A stretch of 64,000 nt of DNA from Alphaproteobacteria bacterium (GCA_021774695.1 JAJFIU010000110.1:1-64000); one strand, 5' to 3'; counted from the stretch's first letter, positions 43,522 to 53,421 are shown. Made by a program: numbers and translations. The notes: generated from the sequence alone by a model not told the origin.

Positions 43522-45026
43522 TTCCAAATTTTGTCGCCGCTGCCGGGGATGCCGAGGCTTTCCCACATCTTGTCCACTCGCTCGACCACACCGTCGTCCA
43601 TCTTGATTTTTTTGCCCCATTCGCGGTGGGTTTCGTTGCCAATTTTGTTGGTGGCGTCCAGCCCCAGCTTGCCGCCAAGGCCACTTTCAGGGCTGGCGAA
43701 ATCCAGGTAATCGATCGGGGTGTTTTCAACTGTCACGATGTCGCGCACCGGGTCCATGCGGGTGCTGATCGCCCACATCACGTCTTTCCAGTCACGGCAA
43801 TCAATGTCGTCGTCCACCACAATGACAAATTTGGTGTAAACAAACTGCCGCAGGTATGACCACACCCCGGTCATGATGCGTTTGGCGTGGCCTGCGTAGG
43901 CCTTTTTGATGCTGACAACCGCGATGCGGTAGCTGCAGCCCTCCGGCGGCAACCAAAAATCCACCACTTCGGGGTATTGCTGTTGCAACAGCGGAATGAA
44001 AACCTCGTTTAAGGCTTCACCCAGCACGCTGGGCTCGTCCGGCGGGCGGCCGGTATAGGTGCTCAGGTAAATCGGGTCTTTGCGCATGGTAATGGCGGTG
44101 ACAGTGAAAACCGGGAATTTCTCGACGCTGTTATAATAGCCGGTATGGTCGCCGTAAGGCCCTTCGGCGCCGTATTCATCAAGGCTGACATAGCCCTCCA
44201 GCACAATCTCTGCGGTGGCAGGCACCTGCAGGGGTACGGTTTTACAGTCCACCAGCGGCACTTTTTTGCCTCTGAGCAGCCCGGCAAACTGATATTCGCT
44301 CAGGGTGTCGGGCACAGGCGTAACAGCCGCCAATATAGTGCCGGGGTCAGCGCCGATAACCACAGCGGCGGGCACAGGCTCGCGGCTAATCTCTTTCCAG
44401 CGCTCATATTGCTGGGCACCGCCCCGATGCTTTAGCCAGCGCATCAGGGTTTTGTTCTTGCCCAAGCGCTGCATCCGGTAGATGCCCAGATTGTAATTAT
44501 CTTCGGCTTTGTCGGTCGGGCCTTTTGTTACCACAAGCGGCCAGGTGATCAGCGGCGCGGGTTCGCCGGGCCAGCAGGTTTGTATGGGCAGGTTATAGAG
44601 GTCGATGTCATCGCCGGTGAGCACCACATCCTGCACCGGGCCTTTTTTCACCCGTTTAGGGCGCATGGATAGTACCTGTTTGGCCAGCGGCAACATGCTG
44701 AGGGCATCTTTCACCCCGCGCGGGGGTTCGGGTTGCCTGAGAAACGCCAGTGTTTCACCGACTTCGCGCAGCTCACCCGGTTCGCGGTTCATGCCCCAGG
44801 CCACACGCTCAACAGTGCCGAACAGGTTCACCAGCACCGGCATGGACGATTTTTCACCGCGCTCGTTGATCACATTCTCAAACAGGATCGCCGGGCCGCC
44901 TTCAGCCAGCACCCGGGTTTGAATTTCGGTCATCTCCAACTCGGTGGAAACGGGTTCGGTTACCCGGACCAGCCGTCCTTCGGCCTCCAGCCGGTCGATA
45001 AACTCTCTGAGGGAATCATATGCCAT
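43518..45026 (-). CDS. ubiD: UbiD family prenylated-FMN decarboxylase
   Basis: A 502-residue protein very like 4-hydroxy-3-polyprenylbenzoate decarboxylase of ubiquinone synthesis. Visible blocks: [34 protein letters not shown]-type sequence ([20 protein letters not shown]), [60 protein letters not shown] and [20 protein letters not shown]. It needs prenyl-FMN made by UbiX, which is not in the window. The DUF2971 gene starts in its stop codon. Confidence 0.94.
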   Translation of the reverse strand: MAYDSLREFIDRLEAEGRLVRVTEPVSTELEMTEIQTRVLAEGGPAILFENVINERGEKSSMPVLVNLFGTVERVAWGMNREPGELREVGETLAFLRQPEPPRGVKDALSMLPLAKQVLSMRPKRVKKGPVQDVVLTGDDIDLYNLPIQTCWPGEPAPLITWPLVVTKGPTDKAEDNYNLGIYRMQRLGKNKTLMRWLKHRGGAQQYERWKEISREPVPAAVVIGADPGTILAAVTPVPDTLSEYQFAGLLRGKKVPLVDCKTVPLQVPATAEIVLEGYVSLDEYGAEGPYGDHTGYYNSVEKFPVFTVTAITMRKDPIYLSTYTGRPPDEPSVLGEALNEVFIPLLQQQYPEVVDFWLPPEGCSYRIAVVSIKKAYAGHAKRIMTGVWSYLRQFVYTKFVIVVDDDIDCRDWKDVMWAISTRMDPVRDIVTVENTPIDYLDFASPESGLGGKLGLDATNKIGNETHREWGKKIKMDDGVVERVDKMWESLGIPGSGDKIWK

Positions 45027-45103
45027 ATCACGCTTATAAATCAGCTTATCACCTTGTGCTAGCGCAGAAATCTATTCACTATAGGTAAAATTGATGGGAG
45101 CAA

Positions 45104-45661
45104 ATGATGGCTGAAACTATGGGAACGCCGATAACCAAAGGCGTTGGTTTTATAATCCGGGTTGGTTGGGAGGCAAAAGCCTACCGCGTAAGCCACGCCG
45201 TATACCGCCGTTACCGGATTTATAGTGCCCTCTTGTTTATGCTGGCAATCATAGTAGGCGTGATAGTCTCGTATGGGGCCGAATTCGTTTTGTTCGAATA
45301 TATTGTGCCATTGGTCAACAAGATTAATACCATTATTAAGGATCACCCTCAAATTTTTCGGTTAATGGTATACCTGAGCACGTTGGTTCTGGGCGGGCTT
45401 ATCTATTTGCATTTGCGCGGGAAAGTCGGCGCGAAGCTTGTGGCGGACAGCGCCCCCTTGGACGAGGGTGCCAGCTTTATGGAACAGCGCCGCCGGAGCG
45501 CGTTGGTGCGCAAACGAGCGTGGACCCTTGTTGTGCTGTTGCTGGCGGTTATTCTTTTTGCGCCCATAGATATGAGCCTGTCATTACAGGCATTTCTTGC
45601 CATCATTCCGGCATATCTTTTGGCGGAGGGGATTTATTTCAAGGTCACAAAATCCGGGTAA
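45104..45661 (+). CDS. Hypothetical four-helix membrane protein
   Basis: A 185-residue protein with GGGAG before the ATG. Hydrophobic helices are visible near IYSALLFMLAIIVGVIVSYG, LMVYLSTLVLGGLIYLHL, AWTLVVLLLAVILFAPIDM and LQAFLAIIPAYLLAEGIYF. Basic residues between helices suggest two cytoplasmic loops. I do not recognise a family. It is divergent from ubiD. Confidence 0.65.
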   Translation: MMAETMGTPITKGVGFIIRVGWEAKAYRVSHAVYRRYRIYSALLFMLAIIVGVIVSYGAEFVLFEYIVPLVNKINTIIKDHPQIFRLMVYLSTLVLGGLIYLHLRGKVGAKLVADSAPLDEGASFMEQRRRSALVRKRAWTLVVLLLAVILFAPIDMSLSLQAFLAIIPAYLLAEGIYFKVTKSG

Positions 45662-45726
45662 AACCAGCATGTTTTATTGGTAACAAGATACTGAAAACAT
45701 CACTAGAGGTTTGAAAATACAACGCT

Positions 45727-46152
45727 TTATTTGGCGAACAGCTGGCTTGGGTCTTTGAAGGCTTTAAATTCCAGCGCATTGCCCGCCGGGTCCCGGAAAA
45801 ACATAGTGGCCTGCTCGCCAACTTCGCCTTTGAAACGGATTTTTGGTTTGATCACAAACACCGTGTTAGCCGCTTCCAGTTTGGTGGCCAATTTTTGCCA
45901 ATCACCCCAATCCAGCACACATCCATAGTGAAAGCTGGGCACCGCATCACCGTCAACGCCGTTGCTGTCTGGCTGTCCAACTGGCGTACCCAGATGCACC
46001 ACAAACTGGTGGCCAAACAGGTCAAAATCGACCCATTTGTTCGATGATCGCCCTTCAGGGCAACCCAGCAGGCCGCCGTAAAAGGCCCGGGCTGCTGCGA
46101 GGTCATCGACCGGAACAGCCAGATGAAACGGTGTAAGCGCGTGGGTGGTCAC
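45727..46152 (-). CDS. VOC family protein (glyoxalase/dioxygenase superfamily)
   Basis: A 141-residue cytoplasmic protein, one VOC unit: [55 protein letters not shown] and [15 protein letters not shown]. Two His and a Glu (in ALEFK) are placed as metal ligands. Proteins of this exact layout are often annotated as glyoxalase-like or dioxygenase-like; substrate unknown. It is downstream of the M20 gene in the same direction (36 bases). Confidence 0.86.
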   Translation of the reverse strand: MTTHALTPFHLAVPVDDLAAARAFYGGLLGCPEGRSSNKWVDFDLFGHQFVVHLGTPVGQPDSNGVDGDAVPSFHYGCVLDWGDWQKLATKLEAANTVFVIKPKIRFKGEVGEQATMFFRDPAGNALEFKAFKDPSQLFAK

Positions 46153-46188
46153 GGCGGGTTCTCCTGTTTTTTGGCCTATTTTTATGGC

Positions 46189-47523
46189 CTACTTTTTGGG
46201 CATCAGTTCCAACACCGCCAGCGTCATGGCGCGCACACCTGCTTTAATCGATGGTTCCGGCTCAATTTTAAAGAAGGGCGAATGATGACCCGCAACCCGC
46301 GGCCCGCCGTTTTTCTCTGCGTCAAGGTCGGCCTGCGATGTGCCGCCAACGGCGAAATAAAACCCGGGGACGGGCGGTTCAACATTGGTGAAATAGGGGA
46401 AGTCCTCGGCCCCCATGCCGCGCTGGATTGCTGGTGCGGTGCGGTCTTCGCCGAATGCGCGCTCAAACACCGGGCCCAAACGGGCAGCAAGCGCTTCATC
46501 ATTGTAGGTTGTCGGTGTTGCCTCCACCGACAGGTCAACTTTTGGCAGGCGGTCTTCAGGCAGTCCGGCAACTCGGCCCATGTTTTCGGCGATGCGCTTG
46601 ATGCCTTGCAACAGTTTTTCCCGAACCGCCTCATCGTTCGAGCGCACGGTTAGCTGCAGGTCAGCATGGTCTGAAATGATATTATGCTTGCGGCCCGCGT
46701 GGAAGGAACCAACGGTCACCACACCGGGCTCAAGCGGGGAAATTTCTCGCGAAACCAGGGTTTGCAGCGCGCCTACAATCTGCGACGCCAACACAATAGG
46801 GTCGTTACCCAAATGCGGCGATGCGCCGTGTGTGCCGGTGCCGTACACCCGGATATCGACGCTGTCGGAACTGGAGTAGGTAAGCCCCGAACCATATATG
46901 ATGGTTCCGGCTGGCTCGCCTGCCGCAACATGCAGTGCCAGCGCATAATCGGGCCTGCCAAATCGCTGGTATAGATTGTCTTCAACCATCGCCTTGGCGC
47001 CGCCGATGCGTTCTTCTGCTGGTTGGCCGATTAGCATCAACGTTCCTGACCATTGGTCGCGCATCGCCGCCAACCTGCGGGCAGTGCCCACTAGCGAGGT
47101 CATATGCATATCGTGGCCGCAGGCATGCATAACAGGCATTTCTATGCCGTTGATGTTGGTTTGGGTAACTTTTGATGGGTAAGCAACGCCGCTGTTTTCC
47201 TCAACAGGCAGGCCGTCCATGTCGGCGCGCACCAGCACTTGCGGGCCGTCGCCGTTTTTCATCATGGCAACAATGCCTGTGCCGCCAACCCCGGGGGTTA
47301 CGGTGAAACCAAGCGACGTTAGCTCTTGGGCCAGCCGCGCTGCAGTTTTGGTTTCAACATAAGAAAGTTCAGGATTTTGATGAAAATGGGTAAACAGGGG
47401 CTCAAGGTACGCATAGTCGCTGGTGATCGCATCGGTCAGGTCGTCGGCTTGCGCTGTGGTTGTCATGACCGCCGCAACCAGTGCGCTGCTCGCCAGTAAG
47501 TTTTTAAGCGTTGATTGAAGCAT
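46189..47523 (-). CDS. Exported M20 amidohydrolase
   Basis: A 444-residue enzyme with a signal peptide (LKNLLASSALVAAVMTTTAQ). M20D (hippurate/IAA-amino acid hydrolase-like) motifs: HFHQNPELSYVETKTAARLA, VRADMDGLPVEE, MHACGHDMHMTSLVGTARRL, GQPAEERIGGAKAMV, GTHGASPHLGNDPIVLASQI and MGAEDFPYF. The Cys/His/Glu/His metal set is complete. It releases carboxylates from N-acyl amino acids or peptides, here in the periplasm. It precedes the VOC gene. Confidence 0.9.
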   Translation of the reverse strand: MLQSTLKNLLASSALVAAVMTTTAQADDLTDAITSDYAYLEPLFTHFHQNPELSYVETKTAARLAQELTSLGFTVTPGVGGTGIVAMMKNGDGPQVLVRADMDGLPVEENSGVAYPSKVTQTNINGIEMPVMHACGHDMHMTSLVGTARRLAAMRDQWSGTLMLIGQPAEERIGGAKAMVEDNLYQRFGRPDYALALHVAAGEPAGTIIYGSGLTYSSSDSVDIRVYGTGTHGASPHLGNDPIVLASQIVGALQTLVSREISPLEPGVVTVGSFHAGRKHNIISDHADLQLTVRSNDEAVREKLLQGIKRIAENMGRVAGLPEDRLPKVDLSVEATPTTYNDEALAARLGPVFERAFGEDRTAPAIQRGMGAEDFPYFTNVEPPVPGFYFAVGGTSQADLDAEKNGGPRVAGHHSPFFKIEPEPSIKAGVRAMTLAVLELMPKK

Positions 47524-47574
47524 TATTGTTTCCCCGTTAATTCTGTTTGTTCGACTATATCATCTGATATCGGA

Positions 47575-48474
47575 TTAGGCGATATCACCGAAATGTTTGA
47601 GTGCTGCTGGCGCGATAATATCGCCCCACTCCTGGACAAAATGACCAGCTTCCGCCAGCTCCAGTGGTTCAGGGCAATTTTTGATAAGCTTTCGCAGCAT
47701 GTGCATGGCAGGTGGGCCCAAAACCGGGTCTTGCATGCCGATGGCCATGAAGCTTTCACCTGCCCATTCGGCTGACCAAAAAGCCGCTGCGCGCTTGGAT
47801 GTATTCACGCCCTCCATATCCGGTTCGGTCATCACAAGGGCCGGGAATTTGCGAGCACCGGCTTTATACAGGTCGTCAGGGAACGGTGCATCATAGGCGG
47901 CCACCTCGGCCTCGGAAAGAGGGGGCGTTGCCCGCTTCATGATGGCGCCGATGGGCAGGTTCGGCGTGTTGGCCACATAGTCGCGCCATGCTTTGAAACC
48001 GTCGCTGGAGCCCATGCCCACAGCAAGCCCTGTGTTCATAACAATCAGGCGTGTGAAACGGGTTTTCATATCCATTGGCAGGGTAAGACCCAAAAGCCCG
48101 CCCCAATCCTGGCACACCAGGGTTATGTTTTGCAGGTCCAGCCTCTCGATAAAGCGCAGCAGATAGTTGCGGTGGAAGTGGAAGGTGTAATCACTGTCTT
48201 TCACCGGTTTGTCGGACCGGCCGAACCCGACAAGATCGGGGGCGATAACCCGCGCGCCAGAGCTGGTGAAATGCGGGATCATATGGCGGTAAAGATAAGA
48301 CCAACTGGGTTCGCCGTGCAGACACAGGAACACTCTATCTGCATCTTTGGGGCCTTCATCCACATAGGCGATGCGGATATCTGCGTAACCATCCAGCCCT
48401 TCTATATAGTTGGCATCATACGGCCAATCGGGCAAATTTTCGAAACGCTCATCGGGCGTGCGGACGGTTTCCAT
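47575..48474 (-). CDS. Haloalkane dehalogenase, DhlA-like (HLD-I)
   Basis: A 299-residue alpha/beta hydrolase that resembles Xanthobacter DhlA along its length. The nucleophile is Asp123 in VCQDWGG with halide-binding Trp124; a second Trp (FKAWRDY) sits where DhlA has Trp175. The acid is in GMQDPVLGP and the base His in EAGHFVQEWG. The oxyanion segment is LHGEPSWSYLYR. These residues fit hydrolytic dehalogenation of haloalkanes; the natural substrate in a marine organism may be a brominated or chlorinated metabolite. Upstream of the M20 gene by about 50 bases. Confidence 0.9.
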   Translation of the reverse strand: METVRTPDERFENLPDWPYDANYIEGLDGYADIRIAYVDEGPKDADRVFLCLHGEPSWSYLYRHMIPHFTSSGARVIAPDLVGFGRSDKPVKDSDYTFHFHRNYLLRFIERLDLQNITLVCQDWGGLLGLTLPMDMKTRFTRLIVMNTGLAVGMGSSDGFKAWRDYVANTPNLPIGAIMKRATPPLSEAEVAAYDAPFPDDLYKAGARKFPALVMTEPDMEGVNTSKRAAAFWSAEWAGESFMAIGMQDPVLGPPAMHMLRKLIKNCPEPLELAEAGHFVQEWGDIIAPAALKHFGDIA

Positions 48475-48574
48475 TGGATTTCCTCTCTATATGTCAGCAA
48501 AAGCTTCATTTAGAGCGTGAATTAGACTGTGGCCGGGCGCAAGCAACTTTTTTTACAAGTTTGGAATTGTGTCG

Positions 48575-48603
48575 TTGACTCGTGCAGGGCGCTTCGGTAT
48601 TCA
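48575..48603 (+). promoter_or_regulatory. tRNA-Ser promoter
   Basis: TTGACT (48575-48580), a 17-base spacer and TATTCA (48598-48603), ending seven bases before the tRNA. Good sigma-70-type match in the right place. Confidence 0.65.
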
Positions 48604-48610
48604 CGGCGAC

Positions 48611-48700
48611 GGAGAGGTGGCTGAGTGGCTGAAAGCGCTCCCCTGCTAAGGGAGTATACTGGAAACGGTATCGTGGGTTCGAATCCCATCCTCTCCGCCA
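48611..48700 (+). tRNA. tRNA-Ser (anticodon GCT)
   Basis: Ninety bases with encoded CCA. The acceptor GGAGAGG pairs with CCTCTCC, the anticodon stem CTCCC/GGGAG encloses CTGCTAA (anticodon GCT), a long variable arm (TATAC/GGTAT) marks a class II serine tRNA, and the T arm has TTCGAAT. It reads AGC/AGT codons. The alginate locus begins about 650 bases downstream. Confidence 0.97.
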
Positions 48701-49233
48701 TATCAATTTTATTGTTTAAACTCAATGACTTACTGGATTTGCAAGATATTGCTTCTAAGGTTGGCTCGTTGGGTTTGACGTTGCCTTGCGAATTGAGGCG
48801 CCGCTCATCGGTTTATCGGGCATCCAAAGTGCCTTCGATAATATTCCATTATCGAAAGTCACTCTATGGTGCACAACTCTTTAGCCCAATTTAATATGGC
48901 CCACTTTTGGCCAAAAGCGGGCATAAGCCAAGCGACTTTAAATTGCCCTAAACGGTCACACAGGTACTGAAGTAGCCCCCAAATTAATTGGTTTCTAGCG
49001 GGAATTCTATGGCCCTCACTGAACAAAGGGGTAATGTGTTGGATCCAGCAGCGATATAGTTGATCAGCGCTTTGATCCGTCGGTTTGGTTTGAGCTGCAA
49101 CCAAGATCGACTATTTCGGCTCTGTCGCCGCCAAACAACGCATTACAAATTAGCCCATGATGTCGACATTGTTTCGCGCCAGTGTCATGCGTTTGATAAG
49201 TGTGGCTCGATTGCTCCGAATAAAAATATTACT
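48701..49233. other. Non-coding spacer between tRNA-Ser and the alginate locus
   Basis: More than 500 bases with no convincing gene. Short frames exist on both strands (for example 48859-49104 minus, 81 codons) but lack ribosome sites and recognisable motifs. It may hold decayed sequence from an integration event next to the tRNA; no integrase remnant can be identified. Confidence 0.5.
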
Positions 49234-49299
49234 AAATTGGTAATACCAATTTTATGTAATTGGTCAATTATAAGGGTTGACAATATATAAAAAATTGGT
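49234..49299. promoter_or_regulatory. GntR operator and promoter region of the TonB receptor gene
   Basis: AAATTGGTAATACCAATTT (49234-49252) is a perfect palindrome with nine-base arms about one central base. Further AATTGGT half-sites lie at 49258-49264 and 49293-49299, and a TTGACA -35-like hexamer at 49277-49282. The palindrome closely resembles, from memory, the ExuR/UxuR hexuronate box. Confidence 0.7.
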
Positions 49300-49348
49300 T
49301 CTCTATGTCAGCATGTCATAATTAGATTGATATCAGAGGGGAAGTTAC

Positions 49349-52300
49349 ATGCGTGCAGATCAAGAAATACTTCAAACAAGCTCACTTAAACAATTTCGGC
49401 TTGCGAAACCATTACTGTTGTTAGGAACGGCTATTTCAATCATGGCTGTGCCGTCACTGGCATCTGCACAAGATGCTGAAGATGGTGAAGATATCGAAGA
49501 GATTGTAGTTACTGGTATCATAGGATCTCTTAGAAGTGCGCTCGCGGAAAAACGGTCTGCAGCCAGTTTGGTTGAAGTTATCCAGGCCCACGATATCGGA
49601 AAGTTGCCTGACCAAAATCTCGCCGAAGTACTTGAGAATATCACGGGCATTCAAATTACGAGAACGGCTGGTGTTGGAACAGGGGTTCAAATTCGTGGCA
49701 CTAATGCAAACCGTACGGAGATCAACGGTGTTTCCACCGTGGGCTCTGGTTCTGGCCGTGGCGGCATCAGCTTCGAAGATGTTTCTGCATCAATCATTTC
49801 AGCTGTTGAAGTCATTAAAGCATCAGAGGCAAAAACGATTGAAGGTTCAGTGGGTGGCACCATCAACCTTAGAACAATTCGCCCTCTTGATTTGAGCGAG
49901 CCGTTGTTGGCTTTTCGCGCTCAAGGCGAAAATAGCAATCTTGCCGATACTGTAACACCAAGATTTTCCGGTACAGTTGGTAATAGTTGGGACACAAATA
50001 TCGGCAAATTCGGCGCCGTTGTTAGCGTAAGCTACGCTGAACAAGAAGCGGTTTCATTCCGTCCCCGTGTTGACCGCGACGGCGGCCTGGTCGAAAATGT
50101 GAATGCCGATGTTATTAGGGGCGGCAATTTACAAGATCCAGCCGACCGACCCGCGGCTCAAGCCTTCGATTTTCTCGGCATCCAATTCCTTAACCAGGAA
50201 CTAGAGAATTTTGAATATGAGACCTTGAACATCGCTGGCTCGTTAGAGTGGGCGCCAAATGATAACGTGAAATTTTATTTTGATGCGATTATCAATGACC
50301 AAGAACGCAGACAAGACAGTTCAAGAATTCAGGGATCCGGTGTCAGCAGTGTGCGGGACATAAACGTTCCGGACACCTTTGAAACAGTCAACTTTGGTTC
50401 GCTAGACGGTGTAGACTTGGGCAGTATTCAAGTGGCCACTAGTGGAACAATTCAGCCAGATTTATCGGTTGACGATGACGATCCAAATTTACGTTTCTCG
50501 AGCGATACAGGTGCGCGTATCACTGACAGCAGAGTCTTCAGGTTGGGCACAGATTGGTCTACCGGAAGGTTCTCAGGTCGAGTAGAAGGGTCAATTTCAA
50601 CGTCTGACACAGTCAACCCTAACCTAAGCACTACATTGAACTTTATTAACCCAAATCCTCTTACGCCTCTTGACGGCTCTAGTAATGATAACAGCGTTCC
50701 GTTCATTTATGATTTTACTGACGGCGCGTTAGCTTTTGGGGTGGATTTTGATTCACCGTTCGCACCAACGGTGGCGGATTTAACTAATCCCAACAACGTT
50801 GTACTGGATGCGGTAACTGTAGGTCGTAACAGCACAGAAAACGAAGAAATCGCATTTCGTGCAGATTTTTCTTACGACATGGAGGACAATAGCTTCTTCG
50901 ACAATACGATTACCTCGGTTGATTTTGGTTATCGTTATAACAAGACTTCAAGTATTTTTGACCGAGTTCGTTCAAGCATTGGCTTAAGCCGAATAGGGGA
51001 TAGCCCTAATGGCTCACTATTCTCGGAGCTTCTTGTTCCCGGTCCGTCTAACTTTGGTGATGCCGATGGCAGAGAACTGGCGTTTACAGATTTTCTTGTC
51101 ATCGACCCGGATCTAGCTTTTTCTGATCCAGACGGAACGTTGAACATCCTGCAAGCTGCCCTTGCATCACAGCCTGGCGCGAGATCTTTATCAGACCCTT
51201 CGTCTGATAATTCTGCCTTCTTTGATATCGAGGAAAAAACCCACGCCGCTTATGCGCAGGTTAACTTTGAGTTCGGTATCCTGCGCGGGAATTTTGGTCT
51301 ACGTTACGTAGACACAAAAATTGATTCGCTAGGTAACTCTATTATCGGCAATGCGGTAAATCAGGTTGTGACAAGCGGCGGTTATAAAGAATGGTTGCCG
51401 CGTCTTAACTTGGCTGCAGACCTACGCGAAGATGTACAAATTCGCGCAAGTTGGGGTGAAGATATCAGGCGTCCTGATTTTAACGATTTGTCGACCTCAG
51501 TGGTGTTTCCTACCGGACCGAACAATGCCGTGGAAATTGGTAACCCAAACTTGGCACCAGAAACAGTAACGTCATTTGATGTTTCAGCGGAATGGTATTT
51601 CGCACCTGCTTCGGTATTGAGTGTCGGGTTTTTCCACAAGGAGCGTTCAAACCTATTTGTTACCCAATTGGAAGATGTTCCAGTGGACGGAAATGGTTTC
51701 CGTGACATCACCGACCCCTGTGAAGGCGGCGGCATCTTCAACCCAATTCCTGATCGTAATGTTTTGTCTGATCAACCTGGAAATGGATTATGTGTTCCAA
51801 TTGAGACAATTATTAATGACTCTGGAAAAACGACACAAACAGGTTTTGAATTTTCATTCCAGTACAGCCTTACGGAATGGGAAGACAGGCTTGGTAGTTT
51901 TGGTTGGATGTCAGGCTTCGGTGTTATAGCCAACTATACTATCCAGGATTTCGATGGCGGTGATGCCACTAACAGCTCTGCGTCTCGCGGAACAGATGTC
52001 TTTAACGCGATAAACGGTATTTATGACGACGCTAATTTTGTACCGGTTACGGCGGTACAAGGTCTTCTTGATCTCTCTGAAAATGCATACAACGCCACTC
52101 TGTTCTATGAGAAGTATGGCATTTCAGCCAGAGCTCGCTACACGTGGCGCGAAGCATTCCGCACCGATGACACAGCTGCTGGTGCATCTCGCAACAGTAC
52201 GTTAGGATTTCCGGTTACTACAGCGAGTAGGGGGCAGTTAAATGCCAGCATTAATTATGCTGTTACTGAGCAGCTAAGTGTTGGAATTGAAGCCGTAAAC

Positions 52301-52408
52301 CTCACTAAATCCAGTATTCGGCAGTTTTGTGTAAATGATGACGCGCTCTTGTGCTTCCAGGGTCTGCCGGACCGGAGAATTACTTTTGGCGCGAGCTACA
52401 GGTTTTAG
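49349..52408 (+). CDS. TonB-dependent receptor, probable alginate-oligosaccharide importer
   Basis: A 1019-residue outer-membrane receptor with GAGGGG before the ATG and a signal peptide ending near SLASAQDA. A TonB box (EEIVVTG) comes right after, then the plug domain (KLPDQNLAEVLENITGIQIT, VQIRGTNANRTEING, SVGGTINLRT) and a 22-strand-sized barrel ending in Phe (RRITFGASYRF). This is the Caulobacter/Xanthomonas-type carbohydrate receptor. Position before the PL6/PL17 genes and the shared operator motif point to uptake of alginate fragments. There is no SusD-like partner, as expected in Proteobacteria. The first gene of the locus; a terminator follows. Confidence 0.92.
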   Translation: MRADQEILQTSSLKQFRLAKPLLLLGTAISIMAVPSLASAQDAEDGEDIEEIVVTGIIGSLRSALAEKRSAASLVEVIQAHDIGKLPDQNLAEVLENITGIQITRTAGVGTGVQIRGTNANRTEINGVSTVGSGSGRGGISFEDVSASIISAVEVIKASEAKTIEGSVGGTINLRTIRPLDLSEPLLAFRAQGENSNLADTVTPRFSGTVGNSWDTNIGKFGAVVSVSYAEQEAVSFRPRVDRDGGLVENVNADVIRGGNLQDPADRPAAQAFDFLGIQFLNQELENFEYETLNIAGSLEWAPNDNVKFYFDAIINDQERRQDSSRIQGSGVSSVRDINVPDTFETVNFGSLDGVDLGSIQVATSGTIQPDLSVDDDDPNLRFSSDTGARITDSRVFRLGTDWSTGRFSGRVEGSISTSDTVNPNLSTTLNFINPNPLTPLDGSSNDNSVPFIYDFTDGALAFGVDFDSPFAPTVADLTNPNNVVLDAVTVGRNSTENEEIAFRADFSYDMEDNSFFDNTITSVDFGYRYNKTSSIFDRVRSSIGLSRIGDSPNGSLFSELLVPGPSNFGDADGRELAFTDFLVIDPDLAFSDPDGTLNILQAALASQPGARSLSDPSSDNSAFFDIEEKTHAAYAQVNFEFGILRGNFGLRYVDTKIDSLGNSIIGNAVNQVVTSGGYKEWLPRLNLAADLREDVQIRASWGEDIRRPDFNDLSTSVVFPTGPNNAVEIGNPNLAPETVTSFDVSAEWYFAPASVLSVGFFHKERSNLFVTQLEDVPVDGNGFRDITDPCEGGGIFNPIPDRNVLSDQPGNGLCVPIETIINDSGKTTQTGFEFSFQYSLTEWEDRLGSFGWMSGFGVIANYTIQDFDGGDATNSSASRGTDVFNAINGIYDDANFVPVTAVQGLLDLSENAYNATLFYEKYGISARARYTWREAFRTDDTAAGASRNSTLGFPVTTASRGQLNASINYAVTEQLSVGIEAVNLTKSSIRQFCVNDDALLCFQGLPDRRITFGASYRF

Positions 52409-52428
52409 AAAGCTCTTCAGTCATTATG

Positions 52429-52464
52429 GTAAAGCACAGTGCTCACTCGAGCGCTGTGCTTTAC
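52429..52464 (+). terminator. Terminator after the TonB receptor gene
   Basis: Sixteen-base arms (52429-52444 and 52449-52464, one T-G pair) around ACTC. The stem is long and ends in TTTAC-TTGTTT. It separates the receptor transcript from gntR. Confidence 0.8.
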
Positions 52465-52478
52465 TTGTTTGATCCGAA

Positions 52479-52518
52479 AATTGGTGTGGACAATAAGACT
52501 AGTTTGCCTACAATTGGT
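52479..52518. promoter_or_regulatory. AATTGGT half-sites upstream of gntR
   Basis: AATTGGT occurs at 52479-52485 and 52512-52518, in the 75 bases before gntR; neither has a full inverted partner. They suggest weak autoregulation by the same regulator. Confidence 0.45.
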
Positions 52519-52540
52519 ATAGATTAAAGCTGGGGACACC

Positions 52541-53287
52541 ATGGCCGATAAACGATTATACCATAAAGTAGCAAATCAATTGCTTGAACTTATAGACTCG
52601 GGTGTTTTTCCGCCCGGAAGCCGGTTGCCAGGGGAACGCGATCTCGCCGAAAAATTTGGAGTTAGCCGTGTATCCATTCGCGAGGCAGAGATTGCATTGC
52701 AAGCACAGGGCCGCCTGGAAATCAAAGTTGGTTCTGGCGCATATGTCCTTGATGGTAGTGATCAACCGTTCAATGGGCTACCAAAGGTGGGGCCGTTCGA
52801 GCTAACCGAGGCACGTGCCCTTTTTGAAGCCGAGTCCGCGGCTCTTGCCGCACCTATTATATCCGACGAAGCTATTGAAGAATTAGAAGGTTATATCAAG
52901 ATAATGTCCGGCAATACTTCTGCGGACATGTCACCGGAAGAGGCTGATGAAGCTTTTCATATGACCATTGCGCGGGCCACTAATAACCACGCCATCAATT
53001 TTGTGATTAGCAGTATGTGGAAAATGCGGGCCGAGGCCGCACAGCTTCAAACAGTGTATCGCTCGGTGTGCGACAAGGACAGTAGTCACCGCGAGCAAGA
53101 GCATCAGGCTATACTTGACGCTCTAAAAAATAGGGATTCTTCACAGGCGCGGACGGCAATGCGGGCTCACTTTACTCGTATGATTGAAGCTTTGCTAGTC
53201 GCATCGGAAGAGGAAGCTTATCAAGAAGTAAAGCGCAAATCGTCCGAAAGCCGGTCTCGGTTCCTGCTGTCAGCCCAATTGGACTAA
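52541..53287 (+). CDS. GntR (FadR subfamily) regulator of alginate/hexuronate use
   Basis: A 248-residue protein. The N-terminal winged helix is clear (LYHKVANQLLELIDSGVFPP, GSRLPGERDLAEKFGVSRVS, LEIKVGSGAYV), followed by a helical FCD ligand domain with Asp/His metal-site residues (FELTEARALFEAESAALAAP, DEAFHMTIARATNNHAINFV, HREQEHQAILDALKNRDSSQ). This is the ExuR/UxuR-like architecture. The gene lies inside the locus, and AATTGGT/ACCAATT elements before the receptor, gntR and PL6 genes suggest it is their repressor, released by a uronate intermediate such as KDG or DEH. Confidence 0.9.
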   Translation: MADKRLYHKVANQLLELIDSGVFPPGSRLPGERDLAEKFGVSRVSIREAEIALQAQGRLEIKVGSGAYVLDGSDQPFNGLPKVGPFELTEARALFEAESAALAAPIISDEAIEELEGYIKIMSGNTSADMSPEEADEAFHMTIARATNNHAINFVISSMWKMRAEAAQLQTVYRSVCDKDSSHREQEHQAILDALKNRDSSQARTAMRAHFTRMIEALLVASEEEAYQEVKRKSSESRSRFLLSAQLD

Positions 53288-53314
53288 TTTTCTTCTCCTA
53301 ATATTTATTTGCAT

Positions 53315-53374
53315 ACCAATTACTAAAATTGGTCAACATAATTGGTTGACAATTTTGGTAATGTTGGTGATACT
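53315..53374 (+). promoter_or_regulatory. Promoter and GntR operator of the alginate lyase operon
   Basis: ACCAATT-ACTAA-AATTGGT (53315-53333) is a perfect seven-base inverted repeat. Another AATTGGT (53340-53346) abuts a TTGACA -35 element (53346-53351), which has GATACT 17 bases later (53369-53374). A repressor on these sites would occlude the -35 region. Confidence 0.7.
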
Positions 53375-53421
53375 TCAATCAAATAAATCACCTGTCCGGT
53401 TAGACAGGCGGGGGGAGTGAA

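Noticed and set aside
48859-49104. An 81-codon minus-strand frame after tRNA-Ser, considered as an integrase or transposase remnant
   Set aside because: No catalytic motif of tyrosine or serine recombinases or of DDE transposases can be seen.
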